Shown here one piece after another: positions 1-9,290 of a DNA stretch of 18,180 nucleotides. Each line of letters begins with the position of its first letter. The stretch's first letter is position 1. Location of the stretch: positions 1 to 18,180 of the forward strand of contig MU617238.1 of assembly GCA_025201705.1 (NCBI GenBank), read 5' to 3'. This DNA comes from Dissophora ornata (taxonomy: Eukaryota; Mortierellomycota; Mortierellomycetes; Mortierellales; Mortierellaceae). The notes beneath the pieces were generated by a model. The model was not told the origin of the DNA. It saw nothing but the letters and a program-made list of their open reading frames with translations, and made no database searches. A program made the translations under genes and the position numbers.

Positions 1-880
1 GGGTTTTTTTTTGGGCCTTCGGGCTGTTTTTTTTTCCTATTGCTGATAAAAAAAACGGGTGTGCGGGTGTGAAGAAGTCTTTTCTTTTTGGGTCTTGTAC
101 CGTTTTCTTTTGACTTGTGGGAACTCAAAAGAACAACGGGGTGCGATCGCCAGACCACGTCCTCGTCGTGCACCCTGGGCAACTCATCGAGCTGGCAGAG
201 AGTCTGGCTTAGAATAGTGGAGTAATAGTAGAGAGTCGTCTTCCAGAGAAATAAAATCACTTCTTTTTCGCAATGAAAGAAAAAGTACGGATGCCAAGGG
301 CGACAAGCAGAAGCCGCTTGGACTTTGTTTGTTTGACCAGTGTTAGCATTCCGCCATTGAATGAGCGAAATGAGCGACATTTCGCAAGAGAATCGGGTTG
401 TTGTTCACACAAGATGGCGAAACACTCTCTACGCGACAGAATACGCGAGTACGCGGTAACATGCTCCACAGCCAGGAGAATTAGCACAAACACAGTCGGA
501 GAGCTGAACACCGGCATCGCTTGGGGAGCAGTGGCCCATCACCAACAGTAGCGAGGTGGGACAACTTCAGGTCGCGCGCGTCGGCCTGTGCGAACATGGA
601 CTAGAACGCAGCATGGGTGAGATTTTAATGAATGATATTGTTTCTCCAGACTGGCAAAGTTGTAACATAAACAAATAAAGCCGGGCTATGGAAATAATCT
701 GGACTGAAGGGACGATACTCCATGGTTTCGTCTTGAGCGTGACCTTGATATCCATGCTCACCAGCTCAGTAGCAAGGGTAGTGGGCTACCTGCACAAGAA
801 AAATAGAAAGAAACAAAGAGTCAGCGATTGCGATATTGTAAAAGTGTCATCTGCAGGAAGTGGATCGGTGCATCGAAGTC
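1..880. other. gene-free left flank
   Basis: No coding signal could be recognised on either strand. The open frames here are short (under 95 codons), mutually overlapping and without family resemblance. The first 60 bases hold T- and A-runs around a small GCC-TTCG-GGC hairpin (about 16-28). Nothing links this stretch to the RPA135-like fragment that begins near 880: the expected downstream part of that protein is not found here in any frame. Confidence 0.5.
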
Positions 881-2790
881 AACATACTTCGAAGTAGATG
901 TCGACCTTGAATTCTTCTCCGGGATACCACTGCACATGGGTTCGTTTCCACGGGAGTTGTATCGCGCAGCCTTGAGCTGATCTCCAAAGTAGTCGGCAGC
1001 CGTGAATGTCTCGTTGAAGAATGGTGTCGAATCCTGAGCTATTCCATGAAGGACTCTGCTCTTTCCTGCCAAACTCCCCAATAATCATACGAAACGGAAG
1101 AGTGTGGGGGGTGATGACATCGGGCTGGATACCGGATTCCGAGAATGTCATGTCGACTGAGAGCCACTTTTGCGAACACACACCCTTCTGTCCGTGACGT
1201 GACGAGAACTTATGGGTGAGCGTGTGATGCGGAACTTGATGCAGATCCTCCGCAAGTCCGTGTCGCCGAGATCAGATTCCAAGAGACGGACCTTGTCGAG
1301 GATGCCCTCTTCCATACTCTTGTACTTCTTGATCGATGTCTTTCCCGTAGTATCGTTGATGTAGGAACAGATACGGTCGCTCTCTTGCAGTGAGACACCG
1401 ATGCAAGGAAGACCATCCTTGTTCAGCCTCTCTCTCCAGAACCGAGGGGCATCCAATCCCAAACCAAAGTGATGGAGAACGGGCTCGCCACGAATTCTGA
1501 AGTCGCCCAAATCAACGATCTCGGATTTGTAGATGGCTCCGTAACCGAATACATGCTCGTGAGATGACCTATTCAAGATCATAGCATCAATATGTCGTAA
1601 CCGGTGTAAGAAATGACAGCAGCCACGGCGTTCATGCCGTTAGGGAAACCGTCAATACCGTAGGTGTCACGAAGAGCAGGATAGATGATAGGCGTCTGAC
1701 GGTCTGAAAACGGTACATCTCGTTGTCGGCACGGTACTTGATAGCGGTGGCAGGAGTTCCCATGGCCTGCTTACCCCCATCTGCATGTTACGTAGAAATT
1801 TGTTGAAGTCGGAAAAAGGCGTCAAGTTGGCAATAGTACTGAGCATGCTGGTTGGTGCAAGTTCCTTATGGGTGTTCTCGCCAAGGCAGACCTCGTCATC
1901 CATTCAATCGATTTCCATGTAGACCTGCTCGAACGAGCCCACCATATTGGTCTTCCCGTTGGCCAGGTACTTGGCTAAGAGCATCACGCGTGCCGAAAAG
2001 AACCAGGATATTGACCCCTATAAAAGATGGGGACATAACCCAGTTCAATGTCGAGTGGCACAGCGCCTACATGTGCTCCTGAAACCTTGTAGTAGCGAAG
2101 AGCATCCACAACTCTCGTAATCTATTCCGCTGAGCAGTATCCGACAGTGCGACCATCTAACTGAACGGTAACGGTCATTTGTCCTCGAGCGGGTACCAGA
2201 ATTTGCGACACGCCCAACAACGTCAGGATCGCTGGCAGACGAGAGACATCGGCGGTCTGGTTAATGGCCCTACAGGTATGGGACAAGTGGTTCAAAAGTC
2301 CACAAGGCGAAACTTCGGGGTATGAACGGAACAAATGAAACCCCACGCCTCCGGAAGATGCTTATGAACAGCTGTCGTCTTCAACTCTGCGAAGAAAGAA
2401 CCAGGATGGATACAACGAAAATGGGCCAAGAAATCGCAAAAGTTCAGCTTTTCGGTCACAATGGTGCAACCGATTGCTTGCTGCAAATCCAGAAGGCCAT
2501 GTCTCCTATAGCGAGGAAGTGGGGAAGTAGAACATATTCTGACCGATATCCTGGAGTCCGCTAGTCCTCAAAAGCGTCTTTGTGAAGTAGCGATCTGATA
2601 GTACAAAGGCAAAGTTAGACATATTCACCTCTCGCTGAAACAACTTCTTGATCAATGATATATGGAAACAGCGTGACACGCCTGCTTCAAAGTTTCGGAT
2701 TCTACGACAGAACAATCCACCATGAACTTTGAAAACTTCAGTCCGCAGTCAGTCTTGAGCCAAGCCAACCACCTCCTAGGGTCTCACTAT
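880..2790 (-). pseudogene. decayed fragment of RNA polymerase I second-largest subunit (RPA135/RPA2)
   Basis: The intact protein is the second-largest core subunit of RNA polymerase I, which transcribes rDNA. Here roughly 600 codons of its middle survive in shifting frames. Reading 5' to 3' on the minus strand: LDLQQAIG..EKLNF..HFRCIH and a WGF..VHTP segment (2486-2310); SPCGLLNHLSHTCR to GYCSAE (2330-2125) followed by a stop; VVDALRYYKVSGAH (2121-1990); KELAPTSMLSTIANLTPFSD (1903-1790); YGIDGFPNGMNAV and DAMILNRSS (about 1660-1560); DGLPCIGVSLQ..DTTGK (to about 1190); MCSQKW..FSESGIQPD (1181-1110); SLAGK..LHGIAQDSTPF (1081-900). These match family motifs in the correct order. Breaks are mostly 1-2 nt indels (for example near 2318, where the HTPDG motif lost a base) plus in-frame stops near 2124 and 1909. 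The N-terminal third and the C-terminal clamp region are missing. No intron is evident inside the fragment. Flanking genes are clean, so sequencing error is an unlikely explanation. Confident of family; non-function is inferred from the breaks. Confidence 0.9.
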
Positions 2791-2899
2791 CGTGAATGAT
2801 CGTGCCTCCATCTAATGCGAATGTCTTCACGTAATCTTCCTCGTTTCCGGTGTATTAGAGGCTATGTGTACTGTAATGTCAAATACATCTTGCAAATAT

Positions 2900-4117
2900 C
2901 TAGTTTGGGAAGCGGAAAACTTGGTCCTTCCGGTACCCCATGGCGCCCAAAACTCCACGAATCGGTTCCTGACCACTCATGCCCCTTGTGCCAGCTATGT
3001 GTTTGACCATACTTTCCGGTCCACAGATCAGGACAATCGACTTTGAGGTACCCTCTGCAGTAGCAGGCTCTCCATTCTCTGTTGCCACTTCAGCCACAGA
3101 GTTTGGTGGTGGAATCAAACCCTGCAACATGCCCTGGTTCACATATCCCACATGCCCTTTCCACTCTCCTGTCGGTTCTCTATCAACAGCGTAGGTGACC
3201 TTGAATTGATGAGAGAAGGTCTTTGCCAATTGATCCAGTTCGTCCTTGAAATAGAGCTCTTCCGTTGAATGTGCGGCAAACAAGAGCGAGATCTTGATTT
3301 TTTTGTCTGGGTGCGTCAACACGGAGTGGATAATGGGCAACATAGCTGTGATCCCTGTTCCTCCAGCAATCTATTCATGTATTCACAAGTACTTTTCAAT
3401 ACCAATTAACAACTACTTCAGAGCACAGCAAAAGCGATTCCACTTTTGTACATTACTGTGACATACCATGCCGATTTCCTCCCATCGTTCCAGATCAGGC
3501 CGACTCCCTGGCCAGATTAAGACGGGCCCTCGCATCTCGACCCTCTGTCCTGGCTTGGCAGAGTGCAGGAACCTCGAAACTTGGCCCTCACTGTATCGTT
3601 TGATCAGCAATTGAAGGGTATCCTGCTCCTTCTCAGTCGAATGCACGGGCGTATACGCGCGCATTGCCTGGATCTCATCGTCTTTGACATAGATCGCAGA
3701 GCTGATAGGGATGGCACAAGGTTTTGGCAATTGAAACTCGAACAAAGAGGTGTGGTCCGAGACCTTCGTTATTTTGGTGAGTAGGATAGGAGTCCATTTT
3801 TCGGTTGTGAGTCCCTCTGGAGAGGAGAGCGAGCTAAATAATCCTCCTTGACTATTTTTGTTCAGTTGATACAGGTAGGCCCCCACGCCAATAGCTGATG
3901 CCGCGAGGAAAGTAGCCACGTTGGCCGCAGTTGAGGAACGTGAAGCTCGAGCGCTCGTTTCGCCTGCCTTGGCTCTGTTAAAAGTGGTTTTCTGAGACGG
4001 CTGTGAATAGGAGCGATGCGCTGCGTGCGGTGCCGAACGCGTGGGGGATGTGAAGTGAGAGGGCAATGCAGTCTGCGCTCTGTTGCTGCATGTGGAGATC
4101 AGCCTTGGTCGGAACAT
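2900..4117 (-). CDS. Cyc2-like mitochondrial FAD/NAD(P)H oxidoreductase (cytochrome b5 reductase fold)
   Basis: Two exons, 4117-3467 and 3370-2900, separated by a 96-nt GTATGT..AG intron (3371-3466), encode 373 residues with phase 0 preserved. The N-terminus is rich in Arg, Ser and Ala with no acidic residue for about 50 residues, like a mitochondrial presequence. One membrane segment follows (about 64-84, TAANVATFLAASAIGVGAYL). The FAD-binding RAYTP motif lies at 153-157, the NAD-binding GGTGIT at 220-225 (just after the splice junction), and CGPESM at 333-338. The C-terminal IRGVLGAMGYRKDQVFRF resembles the end of fungal Cyc2 rather than of ER cytochrome b5 reductases. Yeast Cyc2 (about the same length) is an inner-membrane flavoprotein that helps attach haem to cytochrome c; assigning that role here is inference. 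The start at 4117 begins the presequence. An upstream in-frame ATG at 4246 would add 43 residues with no targeting character and is less likely. A generic mitochondrial NADH-cytochrome b5 reductase is the alternative. Confidence 0.85.
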
Positions 4118-4918
4118 GATTCTTTTAGATGTGAGGAAGGGAATCAACGGGATGGTTCGTGTTTTTGAGAGTTGGTGGCGCCAATAGTCACCTGACATGT
4201 GAACTTTGATCTTTCCAGACCTCAGGCAAGCTGCCATGCCATGCATGCTCAGATATCCTATTGGTCATGCACAACTATGCTCCGAAACAGTATCAAGGGA
4301 GAGCGTGGGCTTTGCGATGATACTTAATGTATATCTAAGTAAATGTCGGGCTATGGAGAAGATAATAAGTTAAAGCAATGCCTTCAAAAGTACTCTTGGA
4401 CCTGTGGGCAATATGGAGGTCCGCTGGAGCGCAGATGACACAGGAGATGTATTACAGCCCGTTCAACTGAATATGAAAAGGGTCGTTTCTAGTAGCTGAC
4501 ACCAGTAGTTGTCGTTCCTCAAGGTCGGTAATGCATTGCCAGCATAGCTCAGAACATAGTTGTCGGTGTCCCTTAACGGTCAGCATTCTGCCGCTCGATA
4601 GCTTAATTCGCCACAGCTGCTACAGCCCTCGATGTCGCGGGCAAAGCTGGGGACGCTGCAACCTCAATTCCCTGTCATCAAGCACGGTATCGGCGCTAGG
4701 CAAGATAGTAGTAGTAGTCATCTCTGTTGCCGAGGCACCGAGGAGCGGGGTGGCTCCCAATTCACCCACCGCACTGCGCACCGTGGTAGGAGCAGGGGGG
4801 GGGAGTCGGGACCGCTGCCGAGGGGGTCGCGTAAGGTTTAGGAGAGGTTGGATTGGACATGAGTAAATGAGCCTGGTTTGTTGTCGATAGCCTGCATTAA
4901 CATTACTATGTCCATGAC

Positions 4919-4970
4919 GATCAACGGAGAGCACATCCTGCACAGTTTTAAGCGTGTAGACAACGTCCCG
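4919..4970 (-). repeat. left arm of a diverged inverted repeat
   Basis: Read on the minus strand, this 52-nt segment aligns without gaps to 5420-5471 on the plus strand. I count 41 matches out of 52 by hand, and 8 of the 11 differences are transitions. Weaker similarity continues for 30-40 nt on both sides (GTTAATG..GGCTATC on one side, GGTG..TCAG on the other). Both copies can be read as related peptides (LRDVVYTLKTV here, PRNVVHTLKIV in the other arm), so the arms may be remnants of one coding or transposon sequence. Confidence 0.55.
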
Positions 4971-5419
4971 AAGCGCTAAAATATCTGAGCCCTACACCTC
5001 GGCCATTTATTCAAAAAGACCCTTTATGCTGATCGTCAATCGGCTCACATCCCAAGCGGTTATAGAGCTCTGATTCTAACACTTGGAGGGTGGACCGCTT
5101 GGCGCAAATACAAGTAAGACGACCGGAATGATGGGGGAGTCGCGCTCAATTTCATACTCTTTGACGACTCTTCTTGCGCAGAGTTGGGTTTCAGCAACGA
5201 AGAGTACATCACAGGAAGTTTATTAGGCGTACTCGAACGATACGTACTAGTGTTTTCTCAGCCATGATATCCTTCCTTGGCAACCTGCGTAAACTGAATT
5301 GCCAGCACTGGTACTCCTCATCCAGCTTGAAGACTGAGGCGTCGTGTGCAGCATCAATGTTTCGCAAGCGCTGGCGGACAGAACCCGACAGGGTGCTGGA
5401 TCCAGGCGTCTTGGTGCCT

Positions 5420-5471
5420 CGGAACGTCGTCCACACGCTTAAGATTGTTTAGGAGGTGCATTCCGTCGATC
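5420..5471 (+). repeat. right arm of a diverged inverted repeat
   Basis: This is the partner of the arm at 4919-4970, in opposite orientation and separated from it by about 450 nt. Several differences are CpG here versus TpG in the other copy, for example CCGTCGATC against CCGTTGATC. That is the pattern left by deamination of methylated cytosine in an old repeat. The identity of the parent element is unknown. Confidence 0.55.
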
Positions 5472-5884
5472 ACAATGGAGACAAACGTTAATGTTAGCTA
5501 TCAATGACAAGTCAGGTAGACCAATGGAGGCCGAACTGAGACGCGGAACTTATTACACGAAAACGGCCAGGCATGCTCGATACAACGGAGGATTAAATAA
5601 CATACCATATGAAACCAAAATAAATAAGATTCAGACGTGAACTACTATTGAATGCTAGGAGGATTGGCAGCAATGGTATGAGTGGGACCGATATAAACAA
5701 AAAAAAATCCCTTGCGCCTACTTTATGATGTCCATTTTCATGGTGAGACTATGATGTGTATATCGTAATCTTGCGGCAGAACAGTAAGCTATAAATACGC
5801 AGTGCACGAAGGCAACCTGATTCTGTCTAGTAGTGAGTCGGATTACTGAGCCTTAAACAGTCGCAGGAAGCTTCGGCCCTCGTT

Positions 5885-8207
5885 TCACTTGCGACGACTG
5901 AGCGCCTTCCCAAAGGCCGCCTTGATCGCCTGTGCTGCCTTCTCAACTTCTTTCTTTGTATGTGTCGCACAGATGGAGATGCGGATCGAGGGTCGAGGCA
6001 GATACAACTCCTGTTGTTCTACATACTTGGCTCTTGTAATCAACAAACCGTCTTTGATCGCCACCTGTGGAACAACGCGAAACCCAAGCGTAAACATTCG
6101 AGTTAGAATTTCAGTCGGCCACATCGTCCTCTAAATGCAAGGTCAGCTGATGATGCACAGTACCTCGTCCACGATCTCCTGAAGTAACAGCTTTTCATCG
6201 TCCCTTGTTTGTATTCCAGCCGTGGAGAGGGCGGCTTGAGGAAATCGCAAATGCAAGACGGGTGACTCGGCCGCCGAACTAAGCTCAATCCACTGTGGAG
6301 CACTTTGAACAACATTTCTGAATGCTGCTGCATTCTCCTGCAAGTCTTTCAGTAGCTTTGCACCCTGTGGAGTGCTCAAGATCTTGATGGCTTCAGAGGC
6401 GCAGACTGTAAGCATAGCAGGAATCGAAGCGGAAAATACAAAAGCCTGGCCAGAGAGACGTTGGTGATCGACAACTTCTTTGGGTCCTGCGCAGAAACCT
6501 CCAGCAGCAGCAAGCGTGTTGGCCATCGACCCAACAATCATATCAACTTCCTTAGCAGGGATGTTGAAGACCTCTGTCAAACCACGCCCTGTCTTGCCCA
6601 GTACCCCGAACGAGCTTGATTCGTCCAAGATCACACGGTATTTGTACTTGTTCTTCAGCTCTATGATCTTATCCAGCGGCGCAATGTCGCCATAGTTCTG
6701 AAACAATCCCTCGGTGACGATGAACCTGCGCGTCAATGGTCGCTTCTTATGCTAAACAGACAACACAGCGAACTCGATTACAATGAGCATTTCGACGCAC
6801 AACAATGACCTCTGGACAATAAGAACGAATAAGATCTTCCTTACTGCAAGAGTCTCAACACGGATTGATTCCAACACACGCTCCAAATCTGACATATCAT
6901 TGTGCTTATACCACTTGATGACAGAACGCGAGATCTGAGTTCCCTTCAAGATGGCAAAATTGCAGCCGTCATCCCTAACAAACATTAAGTCAAGTAAGAC
7001 ATACTAGATGAGCCATAGCCGATCGTCTAAATGCTATTGGGTGCAACAGTCTTCAGGAATAAAGAACAGCGCAAGAACACGTCTAGGTTATACATACGCG
7101 ACAATGATATCTCCTCGCTTCGAAAAAGCCGAGATCACAGATGCAATAGTCGAAAATCCCTGAGCGTAGATAATGGCAGATTCTGTTCCCAAAAACCGTG
7201 CGATGTCCTTTTCCAATTCGATATGTACATCTACATGTCGCGCCCGTATAGTGAAGAGGCATACATCGCCACTGTTAGCCACTTGCTGGCAATCTTATCC
7301 TGGGATCCATTACTTAAATGACATTGAAGGGAACTCCGTGTCTTACCAAGCGTCCCATAGAATCCGGGGGGTCCGCAGGATCCGACACCATACTTATGCA
7401 GCGTCTCAATGGCCGTTTGCTAAGAGGTATATCGTCACACATTTCAGAGTAATAAGTATTTCCTGAAAATTGCAAGCAAGAATCAGAAAGCTCGCAACTG
7501 CTGTCCGCTGCGCACAATACCTTGATGTCCTCATTCGTGATGTATCCGAGGAAATTAGCACTGGCAAGGTTCAGTAGATTTTTGCTTGACGAAAGTACTT
7601 TAGGCTTGGGACCCTGGGCTCTATTGATGTTTCCGAACAGAATGAGGCGAGGAAAAGACAAACGTGAAAAGAGTGGGGATTTTAGGAGATTAGGGGGGTA
7701 AAAACAGCCAGGGCTGATCAGCATTTTGTTGACATGCCATTCCTTGGAAGAAGAGAGGTTGTTACCCGACAATGACTTGGGACTTCTCCAGCTCCATGCG
7801 CTGGATATCAGACAATGACTGGACCAAAGGTTCAGGTTGCCACTCCGCCACGAGCTCATCGATTTCCTACGCGACAACAGAAAGTATGGATGCCGGAGGT
7901 GTTTATGAGGCTCAATTCATCCTAGCTCAACTGACCTCCAGGACAGCCGGTGAATATAAAAGCTACGGGTTGAGTGGCTAACCTTCTCTGTGAGCTGGAC
8001 GTCGTTCTGGTCGATACGGTATTTTTTGGAGAGCATGTACTTGACGGCGTAGATGGCCAAGCCAAGCTCAAGAACGACTCGGAATGGGTCATTCTGATAC
8101 GAGTTCTTGATGTAGTTGATGGCGATCCCTCCTCCAGGCACAGCCTGAATGCCCTGTGAAATGGTCGCGAAAGTTGTGCTGATGGCGGACAGCACTGGGT
8201 TGTCCAT
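5885..8207 (-). CDS. LCB1: serine palmitoyltransferase subunit 1 (LCB1)
   Basis: Non-catalytic partner of LCB2 in serine palmitoyltransferase, the ER-membrane enzyme condensing serine with palmitoyl-CoA as the first step of sphingolipid synthesis. Eight exons: 8207-7983, 7866-7766, 7620-7521, 7419-7347, 7230-7098, 6974-6845, 6751-6164 and 6064-5885. All phases agree and give 509 residues, normal for the family. The N-terminal part has a membrane segment (about 44-60) after the conserved [13 protein letters not shown] stretch, then [18 protein letters not shown] across the first junction. [10 protein letters not shown] holds the conserved Cys157, equivalent to the human HSAN1 cysteine. [23 protein letters not shown] and [10 protein letters not shown] follow. 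At [12 protein letters not shown], Asn332 sits where catalytic PLP enzymes carry lysine, which marks LCB1 rather than LCB2. Seven introns of 93-145 nt are GT..AG; the first donor (GTTAGC) is weak, but the protein match across it is clear. The start at 8207 fits fungal homologues; an in-frame ATG at 8381 is discussed under findings. Confidence 0.95.
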
Positions 8208-8937
8208 GGCGAAGTGGTTGATTTCTATTTCGATGGCGGGTTTGGTGTCAGCTGGTTGCAAGACTGCGTGCGTTGACACGGGTGCAAAGAGGAGCAAGGA
8301 GAATGAGAACAATGCAATGATCGCGTTTGAGTCCAGTGAAAATGAAGCCGTGCCCCGCTGTTGCTGCAGCCGGTAAATCATGTGACACTGGAATGTATCC
8401 TGTATCCATCCTCACCCAGCGCGCTGTGCGCAACGATGCAAGGGAAAGACTTCGTTTGAAACGATAGTGAGTCTGGGAACAGAAGCCCGATTGTAACCAC
8501 TAGTCGGTGCCGCCAACATTCGTGGAACGTGCGGAAGGGTGCAAGGACTCGTGACCTGTACACCAACAACCGCTTGTCCTGAACGCAACCACGAGAGAAG
8601 AACAAGTGAGCCCTGTCATTCGAACGACGCGTTGTTTGTTGCTCAACCTACAGTACACTTTGGTCAACAGAGCTGGCTTTACTAGCATGTGTATATCGAG
8701 TAGGAAGGTGGACAGCCTACATCAGATAGGCACGTTGACATGACGCAGCGATGCGACATGGCAGATAAGAGAACCCCTCTGGGGGCGCAGGTGCGGGAAA
8801 TGAACTCTGCTCGATACCATGTGGTCGGCTTGCAATACAGGAGTGGCCGGGAGTCGCGCCTGTTCATTTACCGATGTGGAGCACAATGTTTGAAAACCCG
8901 CAAAGAAAAATCGGCAGCTCGCTTTTTCCTGCGGAGA

Positions 8938-8956
8938 TTTTTTTTTTTTTTTTTTT
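8938..8956 (+). repeat. poly(T) tract, 19 nt
   Basis: Uninterrupted run of T on the plus strand between medA and LCB1. It would read as poly(A) on the transcribed strand, downstream of the probable medA polyadenylation region. A simple homopolymer with no assigned role. Confidence 0.8.
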
Positions 8957-9026
8957 GGATGAAGTCATCTCACGTTCAAGCAGCAGTGTCTAGTCAGGAA
9001 AATCTAGAAATTCTGGCTATTTTTAA

Positions 9027-9032
9027 TTTATT
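9027..9032 (-). promoter_or_regulatory. candidate polyadenylation signal of medA
   Basis: An AATAAA hexamer on the minus strand, about 260 nt downstream of the medA stop codon and inside an AT-rich patch. It is the best candidate seen for the medA 3' end. Fungal poly(A) signals are loose, so a match to six bases is only suggestive. Confidence 0.35.
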
Positions 9033-9290
9033 TTGCACCGCAACAGGGCAAATGAATACCCTTCTTTTCTCAGTTTTTGGTTAATAATGTAGCAGGGTGA
9101 ACAAGAAGCGAAGAACAAGGGAAAAGAATATACAGGAGAATAAAGGGCAACAAGAGAAAATGGACAAGAAAAGGAACTAGACTACAAGGTAATTAACTAG
9201 AAAGCAAATGACAAACAATGATGATAAGGAACTATGCAAAAGATTTCAGTAGCAAACACCGGACACCGGAACCCCGTTAGCCCGTGCGAG

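Larger units (their letters stand above)
4118..5884. other. intergenic spacer between LCB1 and the Cyc2-like gene
   Basis: This 1.77-kb stretch should contain the promoter of the Cyc2-like gene at its left side and the LCB1 3' UTR at its right end. No intact gene was recognised. It holds a diverged inverted repeat with arms near 4919-4970 and 5420-5471, and a minus-strand frame starting at ATG 4859 that is interrupted at a homopolymer. Several 70-110-codon frames on both strands overlap one another and resemble no family known to me. Confidence 0.5.
8208..9290. other. spacer between medA and LCB1
   Basis: This 1.08-kb stretch must contain the LCB1 promoter and leader (left side) and the medA 3' UTR (right side). 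No independent gene was recognised: frames here are 60-115 codons, overlap one another and lack family features. Immediately upstream of the LCB1 start the LCB1 frame stays open to an ATG at 8381. A T19 run lies at 8938-8956. Confidence 0.5.
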
